Notes under the pieces: model-generated
The model's database searches: none
Told to the model about the DNA's origin: nothing
What the model saw: the letters and a program-made list of their open reading frames with translations, nothing else
Part shown: positions 50,523-61,478 of the stretch, piece after piece
Layout of the letters: each line of letters begins with the position of its first letter
Position numbering within the stretch: position 1 is the stretch's first letter
Position numbers and translations under genes: made by a program
DNA from: Trichosporon coremiiforme
Taxonomy: Eukaryota > Basidiomycota > Tremellomycetes > Trichosporonales > Trichosporonaceae
Assembly: GCA_039545355.1 (NCBI GenBank)
Contig: BCJJ01000010.1
Location: forward strand, 1,166,889-1,230,888
Length of the DNA stretch: 64,000 bases
Direction of reading: 5' to 3'

Positions 50523-51786
50523 GGTGGCGACTACTCCGAGAGTGGTAGTGGTGCGATGAGTGACGGTCAGATCGAGGAAAGTAACGCGCGCGACGTCTGT
50601 CCAGTCCGCTGGCAGTGATCGGTCAATGTCTGTGGACAGATCGGCTACCGCCGAGCGCCACCCGTGTTACAGCCACGTGCGGGTGGCACAGTCTCTTTTC
50701 TACAGGTCATTGTTCTGCTGATAAGATCACGTGCTGCTGTGACTACGCGCCATCCTCATTCCAGTGCCGTCCTCGGAAACTGCCCACTATCTGGTTTCGA
50801 GTTCTCGGAAGAAATCGCATTTTGAGACTCGGTTACTGTTACTCTACATGTTAACATGCGTCCTCGAAGGTCACCTGACCCTCTTGCAGGACGATCGCTT
50901 GGAGTTTCGTGCACGCAATCGGGCTCGGCATGCATATCACGACGAGATATCAATTGACATGGCTATCGTGAAGGTTGCGGGCGACTCGCGATGTGGTTCT
51001 TAAAGTGGGGAATTCGACGCGCTGGGGCAAGGCTTGTGACATGGAACCGGCGGCAGAGGCGGTAAGAGCACCAAAGAGATGCGGAGTTTGTCACTTGTGG
51101 GAGCCAAAGCCGCTCCGGACAGGGGCTGCGATTGGCTCAGCGGCTGGGGCAACCAGGGTCGTGCTCGACTGCATCTGCCAATGCCGCTTCAATCTCGCCA
51201 AAATTGTTCAAGATGCATGGCAGAGGAGCTAGGGAGCCGCCGGGAACGGTGGGATCCTGGCATGTCTGGGCGGGGTCAGCGCTTCAGCTCTGCGGCTATG
51301 GCGTCCTGGTGTCCTGATCCTGACTTTCCCGCGTTCTCTGGGCCGCTGGCCGGGCACGTCATGCCGACCGTGGCTTTATCTCACGACTCAAAGTCTGCAC
51401 CCGCTTCAACCCTTACCCACCTTACCGGGTTCGACCAAGTTCGACCAACGCAATCAGCGACTCCCCACTCTACTTAAACATCTACTCATCTTTTCTTGCC
51501 CCGGTGCACCTTTTCCTCGTGAGTCCGTCCGTCACTACCTCCCTGCACGTCTCGCACTCCGAGGGCTTGTCCAAGCCGATGTTCGCCGGTGTGTTAGCAA
51601 ATCGCATCATGCCATCCGCATTCGGGCCTGGGTCAACGAAGATCCCAGCCACGTGGACCGACATCACCCTTGACAATTTCTCACCGGCGCCCACTGCGTC
51701 ACCGCCGACGCGCAGATATTATTGACCTCTTGGGAACGGATTGCTGATACATCTCAGGTCACCACTCCCCATTCTTTCTGCCCAAA
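50523..51786. other. divergent intergenic region between DPP1 and the NADH dehydrogenase gene
   Basis: 1.26 kb. E-box-like CACGTG occurs at about 50728 (ATCACGTGCTG), with a related CCACGTGC near 50674. A plus frame at 51504-51725 is short and unsupported. No further gene is seen. Confidence 0.45.
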
Positions 51787-53733
51787 ATGGCTTTCCGCCA
51801 GATTGGTGAGTTTTGAGCTCTGATCGAGCGGGCGAGACAGTCCGCTAGTACGTGGATTGTCTCGTCTGATCGGTTATCTGTAGGGCGCGATAACAGTATG
51901 CTGACGCGATGCGATGGTGGATACAATTTTTCATTTCCACGCCGCAAATGTAATGTACAGCTCGCACCCAGATTGCAGCGCGTTCAGCGCGTTCGGCCCT
52001 TGCGCCCCGCGCCGCCGTCGCCCGCCTCGCGGCTCCTGTTGCCGGTAGCCCCTCGGCGCTCCGCAGCATTCGCGCCTACGCCACGGACGGCCAGCAGCAG
52101 CCCCAGTACGAGCAGCAGCCCCAACAGCAGTACGAGCAGCCCAAGCACAAGGGACGCTTCCGCAGGATCCTCGGGCATGTTGTCAAGTTTACCGGTGTTG
52201 TCTTCATTGGAGCCACTGCGTTCTTCCTGTACGGTGAGTAACCGGGTACGTGACCACCATGCGTCATCCCAAGCAATGATATCATAGCCGTCAGACTCGT
52301 GCTCACACCCGGCAGAGATCAACGCCGACAACCACCCCGGAGACCAGGAGCCCCAGGACCCCTCGAAGCCCACTCTCGTTATCCTTGGCTCTGGATGGGG
52401 CGCTACCTCGTTCCTCAAGCAGCTTGACACGGACGAGTTCAACGTTGTTGTCATCTCTCCCCGCAACTACTTCCTCTTCACCCCCCTTCTCCCGTCCGTC
52501 ACTGTCGGAACGCTCGAGCCCCGCTCGATCATCCAGCCCACTCGCTTCATCACCCGTCACAAGAAGCGTGCCGTCCAGGTCTACGAGGCGAAGGCTGAGG
52601 ATGTCGACCCCTTCAACAAGACCGTCACCTTCCAGGACCTGTCTGGTATGAACGGCCCCACCGACAAGGTCACTATCAACTACGACTACCTTGTCTACGC
52701 CGTTGGCTGCGAGAACCAGACCTTCGGCATGAAGGGTGTGACCGACTACGCCTGCTTCCTCAAGGAGCTCCCGGATGCCGAAAAGATCCGTGAGAAGCTC
52801 ATGGAGTGCATCGAGACTGCCCATTTCCCGGGCCAGACCGCGGCCGAGGTCGACCGCCTCATGCACATGATTGTCGTTGGTGGTGGCCCCACCGGTGTCG
52901 AGTACGCCGGTGAGCTCCACGACTTCCTGATCGAGGATCTCAAGAAGTGGTACCCCGAGGTCGCCGACAAGCTCCGCATCACCCTGATCGAGGCTCTTCC
53001 CAACGTGCTCCCCGCCTTCTCCAAGCAGCTCATCCAGTACACCGAGTCGACCTTCAAGGAGAACAAGATTGACATCCTCACCCGCACCATGGTCAAGGAC
53101 GTCAAGGAGGAGAGCGTTGTCGTCCAGGACGCCAACAAGGAGACCCGCGAGATCCCCTACGGTCTTCTTGTCTGGGCCACGGGTAACACGTCGCGCCCTA
53201 TCACCCGCAACCTGATGGCCAAGCTCCCCGCTGTCCAGACCCAGCGCCGTGGTATTGTTGTTGACGACTACCTCGAGATGCTCGGTGCTCCCGGCGTCTA
53301 CGCCATCGGTGACTGCACTGCTACCTCGTATGCCCCCACCGCGCAGGTCGCCTCGCAGGAGGGCAAGTACCTTGCCACCACCTTCAGCAAAATCGGCCAG
53401 AAGGCCAAGTACGAGCGCCAGCTCAAGAAGCTCCGCGAGTCCGGCACTGCCTCTGCTGAGGAGATCGAGAACGTTGTCAAGAAGCTCAACCGTGTCTCCA
53501 AGATTACTCCGTTCCACTACTCCCACCAGGGTTCGCTCGCTTACATCGGAAGCGAGAAGGCGATCGCCGACCTGCCTCTCTTCAACGGCAACCTCGCCTC
53601 CGGAGGTGGTGCCGCCATGCTCTTCTGGCGCTCCGCTTACATCTCTACCCTTTACTCCCTTCGCAACCGCTCCCTCGTGATGGCTGACTGGCTCAAGGTC
53701 AAGCTCTTCGGTCGTGATGTTTCGCGCAACTAA
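51787..53733 (+). CDS. NDE1: type II (alternative, rotenone-insensitive) NADH:ubiquinone oxidoreductase
   Basis: Single-subunit mitochondrial inner-membrane flavoprotein that passes electrons from NADH to ubiquinone without pumping protons. Exons 51787-51805, 51979-52233 and 52316-53733 give 563 residues. The start is an Arg/Ala/Ser-rich mitochondrial presequence (MAFRQIARSARSALAPRAA), then a Gln-rich stretch and a hydrophobic helix VVKFTGVVFIGATAFFLYE (about 73-91) before the enzyme. Two Rossmann folds show VILGSGWGATSFL for FAD and IVVGGGPTGVEYAGEL (about 275) for NADH; the C-terminus SLVMADWLKVKLFGRD is the membrane-binding end. The transmembrane helix after the presequence suggests an external (NDE-type) enzyme; an internal NDI1 role is possible. 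No EF-hand insertion is present. The long antisense frame over exon 3 is a shadow. Confidence 0.95.
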
Positions 53734-54156
53734 TTCATACCACGGACTTTTGTACTACTTATCGGGATAGATTCCCTTACTACTAGAATGCATCCAGTAT
53801 ACTGCCAACAGAGCTCTAAGCACCTCAGCGGATACTCGCGAACAGCCGTCCAAATTAGCATCTTAGCTTCGCCCGACGGTACCTAGATTAGATATCGCTA
53901 GGCATGTGTAGCTTGGGGCTTAGAGCAGGGCTCATATAATTAAATCGGGCAGAGCTAACTCTACCACGTGGTCTGCCTACCCTTCTTCAAGATCACGTGA
54001 GGATTACGCATGAAACTCCGATTTCGCCATGCCAAATGTGGCACTCTCCGCTGGCGCAAGAGTTTGAAGTTGACGATCGCAGACGAATTCTTCTTTCTCT
54101 TACCAAACGTTACGCCTGCCTTCCACTCCGGCTTAAACTTCGGTTAACGTATCAAA
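53734..54156. promoter_or_regulatory. promoter region of the P1 ribosomal protein gene
   Basis: 423 bases between tandem genes. Two palindromic CACGTG-type words occur (CCACGTGG near 53965 and TCACGTGA near 53993). They could bind bHLH factors of the class encoded at 46497, which is only a suggestion. Confidence 0.4.
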
Positions 54157-54808
54157 ATGGTGAGAATCACAACGACGACGACCTCGACGACGACCGCGCA
54201 TCGAAGTTCATTGTTTCGCTTGGACCGGAAGTCATTGCTGGAAGAGGATACGGACGTGGACTCGGGATGTCTTCGAGGGACAAATTTGGGTCACGACACA
54301 CAACCGCGCTTGGACTACGACTTGGACACTGGGACAGGTGGAACATGAACTTGCTGCGACGGCGTTGAGGATTGATTGTTCAAATTTGTTGGGCGGCAGC
54401 TAACCGTGCAGTCTGAGATCCAGAACCTCTCCCTCGCCGCCCTCATCCTGGCCGACGACGCTGTCGAGATCACCGTGAGTATTTGAAACAGGCGGCCGCT
54501 TCGCCTGCCAGCTAGAAATTTCGAGGCTCTAGCTGACTCTCCAGGCCGACAAGCTCATCGCCCTTACCTCGGCCGCCAAGCTCGAGATCGACCAGATCTA
54601 CGCTTCGCTCCTCGCCAAGGCTCTTGAGGGCAAGGACATCAAGGAGATGCTCACCAACGTCGGTGGTGGCGGTGCCCCCGCCGCTGGTGCCGCCGCTGCT
54701 GGTGGTGCCGCCGCCGCTGCTGGTGGCGACGCCCCCGCCGCTGAGGAGAAGAAGGAGGAGGCCAAGGAGGAGTCTGACGACGACATGGGCTTCGGTCTCT
54801 TCGACTAA
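54157..54808 (+). CDS. RPP1: 60S acidic ribosomal protein P1
   Basis: Stalk protein that pairs with P2 on P0 and recruits GTPase translation factors. Exons 54157-54159, 54412-54474 and 54545-54808 give 109 residues. The first exon is only the ATG; its 252-nt intron starts GTGAGAATC and ends GCTAACCGTGCAG, and the second exon opens with [20 protein letters not shown], diagnostic of P1 rather than P2. The Ala/Gly hinge (about 65-90) is followed by the universal acidic tail [12 protein letters not shown]. No ATG in exon 2 could serve as an alternative start at the right place, which supports the ATG-only exon. Confidence 0.95.
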
Positions 54809-56041
54809 GCGTCTCGTCCTCCCCTTACCCCTATACCGGACATCTCACCTTCTTCCCTTGATCATGTACCATTAATGCATGGATTGGGCAACCCAACAGA
54901 TTAGGGCAGCTGGGGTGCATGAATGTCGACGATGGGATTACTGACCTGGAGAGTTTTAATGAAGTCACGTGCAAAAGTTGATGCGGAATGGCAGATCATG
55001 CGGCGGTGAGGATGGACTCCGTGAAGTCGGAGCCGTAATGGACCTCCAATGTGCGTTGGACCTTTAGTACGGTACTGCGGATTGCAAGAGCATAGAGCTT
55101 GATGTCTCTGGTTCGTCTGATGCGCAGCTCGTGCCGCCGAGACAGCGGGAAGATCATGAGAGCAAGTCTTCAGAATACATTGCAAATGTGCTCCGCAGTC
55201 AATGCACAGTCGATGTAGAGCATGTCACGCGCTGTGCAGCTGTTGACTGCTCCAACCCTATACTCCATACCATAATATACACTACCTCTTCTTTCGCAGC
55301 GACAGATTGTCGAGTATTATTCGTGGAGGCATGGGAATGAGTGCTAACCAGATCCGATTGCAAATGCCACAGATCGACTCTGTGCCACATGCGAGACAAG
55401 GGGCCTCCGGCACCGCTCGTGTCCTACGATCAGCCTGATGTATGCCCACCCGAGCTCCGCTGCAGGCGGAATGGTACTAAGGGGGAGGTATGCATAGACT
55501 CAGAAGCGGTGGGATGATGCAAAGTGGTGCGTCGTTAACAGATCGGGTGGCGAATCTAGGGGGTGGGCCACAGGCAAAATCTCCGAAACGCCGCCATACT
55601 TAATGCGCACAGCGCCGCAGCTCATCGAGCGTCAGTTGAGTACAGCAGGTCGTGCACCGACAACACCGCCAACTTCACCACTCAGCCCAACGCTCACCGC
55701 CTCCTCTCCCCGCCTTCTCCGTCGAACCGACTACCACAGACATTCCGTACTAGAAAAGCCAACCTAGGGCACCGTTTGAATGAGCAGCAGTACGTTTCTT
55801 GAGCGCTTATCGCCCGCAGATCGCTGACATGTGTCCCCCTTCGCCACCTGGCCGCCTTATCTATCTCGCACTCGATCGCGACGTGGCTGGTACCTTGACC
55901 TCCTTCGACCTCCATTCCCCACTGACCTTTCCACCTTGAACTTCATCGCTGTCTGCTTTCCTGCGATGTTGCGCGTCCCGCTGCCTTTTTCGCCACCCGA
56001 TCTGCACGCGTCGTCATTGTTATCGCTCGACCACTCACACG
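54809..56041. other. intergenic between RPP1 and SUI1
   Basis: 1.2 kb with no recognised gene. The 400 bases before the eIF1 start are pyrimidine-rich leader-like sequence. ORFs of 60-94 codons here are unsupported. Confidence 0.5.
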
Positions 56042-56634
56042 ATGACGTCCCGTCCTACAGCTACCAAGGAGACTTCGGCTAAGACCAAGAGCAAGGCCTC
56101 GGCGGCTTCTGCTGGGGCCATCAACCTCGGGGCGCCTTTCGGTAAGTCGTGCCCGGCAAACCCGGCGCGGCCGGTGTTTCAGACAGTGCGGACACTGACG
56201 CTCAGACCCGTTCTCGTCCGCCGACCCCTTCGGCGATGACAAGCCCTCGATCGAGCGCAGCGTCGGCAAGACTGCTGACAAGATCCACATTCGTCTCCAG
56301 CAGCGTAACGGTCGCAAGACCATCACCACCGTCGCGGGCATCCCCGACAAGTACGATCCCCGCAAGCTCCTCAAGGCTATGAAGAAGGAGTTTGCGTGCA
56401 ACGGACACGTCGTCCACTCTGCCGACTCGGACGAGGAGGACTCGCCCGCCCCCGGCAAGAAGGACGAGCACGGCAAGGTCCTCCAGTTCCAGGGCGACCA
56501 GCGTGCCTCCGTTAAGCAGTTCCTCGTCCAGTCTGGCCTGCTCACCGAGAAGGAGGCCAAGGACCAGATTGTCATGTGCGTAGAGCTAAGCAACGGAGTT
56601 GTGGTCAAGCTAACGTCCCAGCCACGGTTACTAG
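56042..56634 (+). CDS. SUI1: translation initiation factor eIF1 with acidic loop insertion
   Basis: eIF1 binds the 40S P-site region and enforces AUG selection. Exons 56042-56141, 56206-56575 and 56622-56634 give 160 residues; typical eIF1 is about 108-113. The extra length is an N-terminal Ser/Ala/Lys tail of about 30 residues and an insertion in the SUI1 fold between FACNGHVV and GKVLQFQGDQRASVKQFL, namely HSADSDEEDSPAPGKKDEH. The core LQQRNGRKTITTVAGIPDKY and the C-terminal DQIVIHGY are canonical. The last exon is a 13-nt microexon encoding the final HGY and stop; without it the frame runs on with unrelated sequence, so splicing is needed for a normal end. The gene is convergent with RAD1. 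Confidence 0.92.
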
Positions 56635-59600
56635 ACGCCTTATATTCATGGCAAGCAACACCAACTACCTACACGTTTATGTGCAACCACATCACCAGCT
56701 CTGTTCCGGTTGTGTTTCTGTCCACCTCCACCCATGCATTTGATTTGCTACGACGGCGATCGGTTCCGGCTCAACTCACAGTGACTCGCTACTAGACGGG
56801 CTGATGAATAAGCTGGGACAACGCGACGGGATCAGGCGTCACTGCTGACTATATGACGTCAGCTCAGCCGAATGGCGACACAGCTAACCAGATATAGCTA
56901 ATGGACAGCTGTCGTTAACTAAGCAGAGATCGCATATCGATAGCTGTCGTTAGCTATCGGGCTCTCCGATTCAGCTCACCGGAAAGAACGCTGCCATCAG
57001 TTGAATGAAGACGGATCAAGACATCTCACGACTTGAAGGTGTCTCTGAGATGCCAACTCTTTCCGCGATCGGCAATCAAGGCCTGTTGTTTGTTAGCTAC
57101 ACAAACAAGACAAACCTAGCTAATAGACATGATCTGGTGTTCCTGGCGTCAGCCCCCAGTCTGAAAATACTAGCTTATGGAAGAAGCGAGCAGAGGGACT
57201 GCAGGTCAGCTACGAGCGAGACGCGACAGAGCTGCTTGCAGTCTGGGTTCAGCTATTCTCCCCTCGAGAGTTAGCTCATCGTCAACCCTTCTGGATGTCT
57301 GCCGACCTGGGATCAGCTCTGGCCGCGATGACTCCAACTCACCTGTCGCGTTGTTGCTGAGGCAATGCGTGCCGGTCTGGAGTCAGCTTTGTGGTGCGAA
57401 TCACAGCTTACCTGCTGCAAGACGGCAAGGCTGTCATCAGCTATCATGCACAGTAAGACACCTTACCCTGCGAGATCAGCTACAGACGAAGCTCTCCCCA
57501 GCTTACGGTTCGGGTTAGGATTCGGTCTGGGGCCAGCTTCCAATGGGGAGAGGCGAGCTCACTTGTTGTCTGATCAGCTGCTACACTTCGCTGAAAAACC
57601 AGCTACCTCTGCGGCCCGTAGTCAGCTAACCCAGGAGGCTGCATAGCTCACCGTAGGCTCCATCGTCCGAAACTGGAATCAGTTTTGGTTCGGGTGTGGC
57701 GAAGCTTACCAGGACCGGTCGAGTGCGACTACGAGGGAATACTTCAGTCAACTATCGTGCATCAGCGGCCAGCTGCCGTGAACCAGGCGTTTGTCTAGCT
57801 CATCCACTCGGTGCGAAGATGGAGGATCCGCCTTAATCTGGTCTCAGCTCGAGCGCATGCCTCACAGCTGACAGAAGTGAGGATGAAGGGTCTGGAATCA
57901 GCTTTCGCGAAGGGATTCGCATAGCGCAGAAGTTGAGACACACGAGGCAAGGAGGACCTGGGGTCTGTTGTTCGGCACGTCCGCTGATTAACTCTCTTCA
58001 CGTCTGAGATGAGCTCGAGCCATTGATTGTTGGAGCTGACGAACTTTGAGGCGCTGGTCCGAAGTCAGCTCATCGGTGGATGACGTCCAGCTTACGGGGA
58101 TAAGTAGTCAGGGCGTATTCCCAAGGCAACAGCACCACCTCTTCTATGTACAGTCCATCTCACCCTAACTGCCTTATCGCCATCGTCGCTCACCAACGAC
58201 TGACGTAAGCTAGAAGAGGACTCGGGGGAGTCAGTTCACCACCAGTCGCCACCTGCACTCGTCTGACTGGCTGAAGTTGCTTGACATGTATGTTCACTGT
58301 CGTACAATCGGGCAGGTGTACGTTGCATACCTTCCGCCAACTCCGACGTTAGCTTGTTGCTTATGGTGCCATAGTCTGCGGTTCATATGCCCCGGTGGCC
58401 CCTGTGCCTCGAGGCAATGTGCTAGTGTTTACGTTCTGCCTGGCTATCAGCTACTCATCGGAAGAAGACTGGAGCTGCGACGCACGTTGCTCGAAAAACT
58501 GGTGTGAGGTGAACTTCGAACGACGCTACCAAATAGCTCACTGAACAAGAGTTGTGGGCCGCATCATGACATGCTCCCAGCGGAGCGCATTTGCGCGTTC
58601 GCTATGTTGTCAGCTGCTGACCACGCTGACAGCTTACTGCGCTCAGTAGTTGATGAGCTGCGGTGGTTCTCTTGTCAGCTTCAATAGTTCGATGATCAAG
58701 GCTCACCCCGTCGACAGACTGCTGGCGCCACGGTGCACTTACTGCATCTCAGCCTGGGTTCAGCTGGTGGTGCGACCCTTCGAAGCTCGCCGACGACTTG
58801 CGCCTGCTTGGGCCCGAAAGTGGAGGCGATAGGGGGCGACTCAAGCAGGACTGAGCGGGGACGCTGCAGTTAGCTTCATCCGATGACGAGCAGCTACTTA
58901 CCCGTCGCTGCGTGTCAGCTCTACTGGAGCGCGCCTAGCTCACTCTAGACCGCAGTCAGCCTCTACAGGGAACTACGAAGCTTACATCAGATCTCCTCAG
59001 CCAGGAGCTGAAGTCAGCTCGACGGGACAGACTATGTTGCAGCTTCCCGATGGACATCAATGCCTACACCGACTCAGCATCTCGGTGGCCAGTGCACGCT
59101 CTGAAGTCAGCTACACGTCAGGGCGAGACGGCTACTCACGATACACCCGCAGACGCTCTCGCTGAGGTCAGCTCTGTAAAGGACGTGGGCAGCGTATCAA
59201 TCTCCAGCCTGTCATCAGCTTTGGGAGCGTTATACCGCCAGCTTACCTCGACATGCGGGCTGTGGGCACTACCGAGCGGCTGTCAATCAGCTACGGAGTG
59301 GTGGGGAGAACAGCCACCCGCTCTCAACTGCGAGTCAGCTCATACGGACCACCACATGGCTCACGCTGACTGTTACCTACACGAGAGCGGGGGCGCAGCT
59401 GTCACCCACGAAAGTACGAAACTGAGATCAGCTTGACACGTCGTGACGGAAGCTTACCATACCGCTTCTTCCGACCTGCGGGACACCGAGAGAGCACAGA
59501 CTTGGAGATGGGAGTCTGATGGTTAGTTAGGGGGGACATGGCAGCTACTCACCCTCACTTGTTATTCAGCTTTGAGCACACCGTGATAGCTCACGTCTCC

Positions 59601-60786
59601 TGCCGTCAGCTCACGCGATTCGCAGAGCTGCACACCTTCCGATTCTGCATGTCAGCTTCTGGAACAGATCTGCGGCAGCTCACCGACTAAACAGTTTTAT
59701 GGCAGCCATGATCACCCTGTGAGCCGAGCCGTTTCAGGAGCTGATCGTCAGCTCAGCCGGAACGTCTTGTAGCTACGAACTACGGCCAATGTTTGACGGC
59801 GATATGTCAGTTGACAAAGTCTTCGAACTAGCTCACATGCGACTGCCGTCAGTTCGCTGTTGGCTCGCCAGCATATCCTTCGCGAGGCCGATGGCAGCTT
59901 TGGGCACGACCCCGCAGCTCATTATCGGTTGCCTGTTGCTGGCCTGTTGCTTGGAATTCCAAATGTGCCGAACTAGGAGGCCACGCTGATGGTTAGTTCG
60001 ATGCAGAGAAACGAGAAAGCTGTGAATCAATTCACCGCTGGTAGTCAGCTCCGTACTAGGCTGGCAGCTCACGAGCACCTGGTATTAGCTCGATACGACG
60101 GAAAAGCCAGCTACCTCCACGGCGCCTGGGGTGAGCTGTAACCTTCAATTCCAAAGCTAACCTTGCCAAACTGCCTGCCCCGTTCCCGCTCATGCGTTCT
60201 TGAGGAGACAACGAGTCTGGCCGTCAGCTCAACACTTCATTTGCAGCTATCTTTCCACCACCCTCGACCGCTCCTGGTCACAGCTGCAGCTTCAGGACGG
60301 GGTGCGATCAGTATACCTGAACTAGTCCTGAAGTCAGCTCGGTTGGCGGTACGCGCTAGCTCACAGAATTCTCCCCTGTGCTGGCCGAAGGCTCCCGTGG
60401 CACAAGCATGCCTCGGGCCCTATCACGAACTTGAATGGCCTGGTATTAGCTAGAAGTCCATGCGAGGCAGCTATCTGTAAACTGGCACGTCAGCTCGGAC
60501 TCGCTCCATCCAGCCCATCTTGACCAAAGATGCCCATCGCGCTCTTCGACTTGGTCCTTTTCTCATCCGCCCTGGGGTTAGCTCCAAGTGGAGTTCCGTC
60601 TAGTTTACCCGCATCTGTGCATCTACACCCTTCACTCTCGAGAACGCTCTCATGCATGCATATCGGCGATTTCTGGCGTCAGCTCCTCGGGGAGTTACCC
60701 AGCTCAGACAAGCGAAAAGCGGCCGAAAGTGCCACATCCTAGCGACTCCGCATATGTACCACGTCACCCGACCATCTTCATTCCCA

Positions 60787-60866
60787 AGCGACGTAGCTCA
60801 GATGGAAGAGCGTTGGGCTCATATGAGTTCACCCAAAGGGCAGAAGATCGAAACTTCTCGTCGCTA
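60787..60866 (+). tRNA. initiator tRNA-Met (CAT) with a 7-nt intron
   Basis: A complete cloverleaf: acceptor AGCGACG/CGTCGCT (7 bp), D stem GCTC/GAGC, anticodon stem TTGGG/CCCAA, T stem AGAAG/CTTCT and discriminator A. The anticodon loop is CTCATAA interrupted after position 37 by TGAGTTC (about 60826-60832), the canonical place for a nuclear tRNA intron. Initiator identity is shown by the A1-T72 end pair, the three G-C pairs flanking the anticodon loop (GGG/CCC) and the T loop ATCGAAA with A54 and A60 instead of TTC. The internal A box TAGCTCAGATGG and B box GATCGAAAC serve pol III. It lies on the strand opposite the intron-like array. Confidence 0.93.
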
Positions 60867-60872
60867 GAAAGC

Positions 60873-60877
60873 TTTTT
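60873..60877 (+). terminator. RNA polymerase III terminator of the tRNA
   Basis: A TTTTT run begins 7 bases after the discriminator base of the initiator tRNA, the usual pol III stop signal. Confidence 0.85.
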
Positions 60878-61478
60878 GCTTTTCTGTGCACTGGCCCTGG
60901 AGGATTGAGGATCGATGGTCGGTCAGGGAAGGAAGGTGGGGAGGGATGGTGATTGGTCGAGGATGGTGAGGGGAGGTCCGGCGGCATCGGGGATAGGGGT
61001 TGCAGAGAACCTGCACTGGATGACTTCAAGTGCGGCTGGGGTGAATCAGCTGAAGATGAAGCCATCATCTCATTGCATATGCCGAGGGTGACGAATAGGG
61101 CTTGAGGAGGATGGAGGCTCGAAGAGGCTGACAGTCTGGTAATCTTCGCCTCTGACGTCAGCCAAGGGCGGAGATCAGTAACCGCACAGCGTGATTATGC
61201 GCTGTGGGATGCTGCATCAGTCTATCGTCTGCTGTCAGCTGGGTTGCGCACGCATTCCTAGCTCACAGTATTGGAAGCTGGAGTGAAGGGGATCGGGGTA
61301 AACATAGTTCTATGCATCTGAGGTCAGCTCTATTGCAGGCTCGGCTGAACTCACAATGATACAACTCTCATCATCAGGTATCTGGGGACAGCTGCGCACC
61401 GTAGGGGCCAGCTCACCTCCATCTCTCTGTGCCAGCCTGGGGTCAGCTCATGGCATAACATCTTAACTCACACCATCC

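Larger units (their letters stand above)
56635..61478. other. intron-like array in the gene-free space between SUI1 and RAD1
   Basis: 4.8 kb between convergent genes. Between 56944 and 61471 I count at least 26 minus-strand segments with donor GTRAG, branch point CTGAC/CTAAC/CTGAT and acceptor AG, 35-43 nt long. Examples (plus coordinates): 56944-56979, 56991-57029, 57307-57342, 57377-57411, 57431-57466, 57468-57506, 57609-57651, 57673-57709, 58054-58095, 58602-58637, 58864-58901, 58908-58943, 58945-58985, 59101-59139, 59209-59246, 59328-59364, 59422-59457, 59516-59552, 59645-59683, 60038-60072, 60328-60364, 60572-60608, 61232-61266, 61318-61354, 61382-61416 and 61437-61471. Intervening pieces are 1 to some hundred nt. 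The joined pieces I tested give no recognisable protein. Some further copies are decayed (donor ATGAGC, for example). The sequences between the splice signals are not alike, so this is not a satellite. Weak pattern between about 57710 and 58550 and around the tRNA. Confidence 0.65.

Noticed and set aside
52303..53526. 407-codon minus-strand frame over the NADH dehydrogenase gene
   Set aside because: Antisense shadow of a strongly supported exon; Leu/Asp/Gly/Val-rich pattern, no family match.
60829..61068. 79-codon minus frame next to the tRNA as an array-encoded protein
   Set aside because: Pro/Ser-rich, runs antisense into the tRNA, and has no conserved motif.
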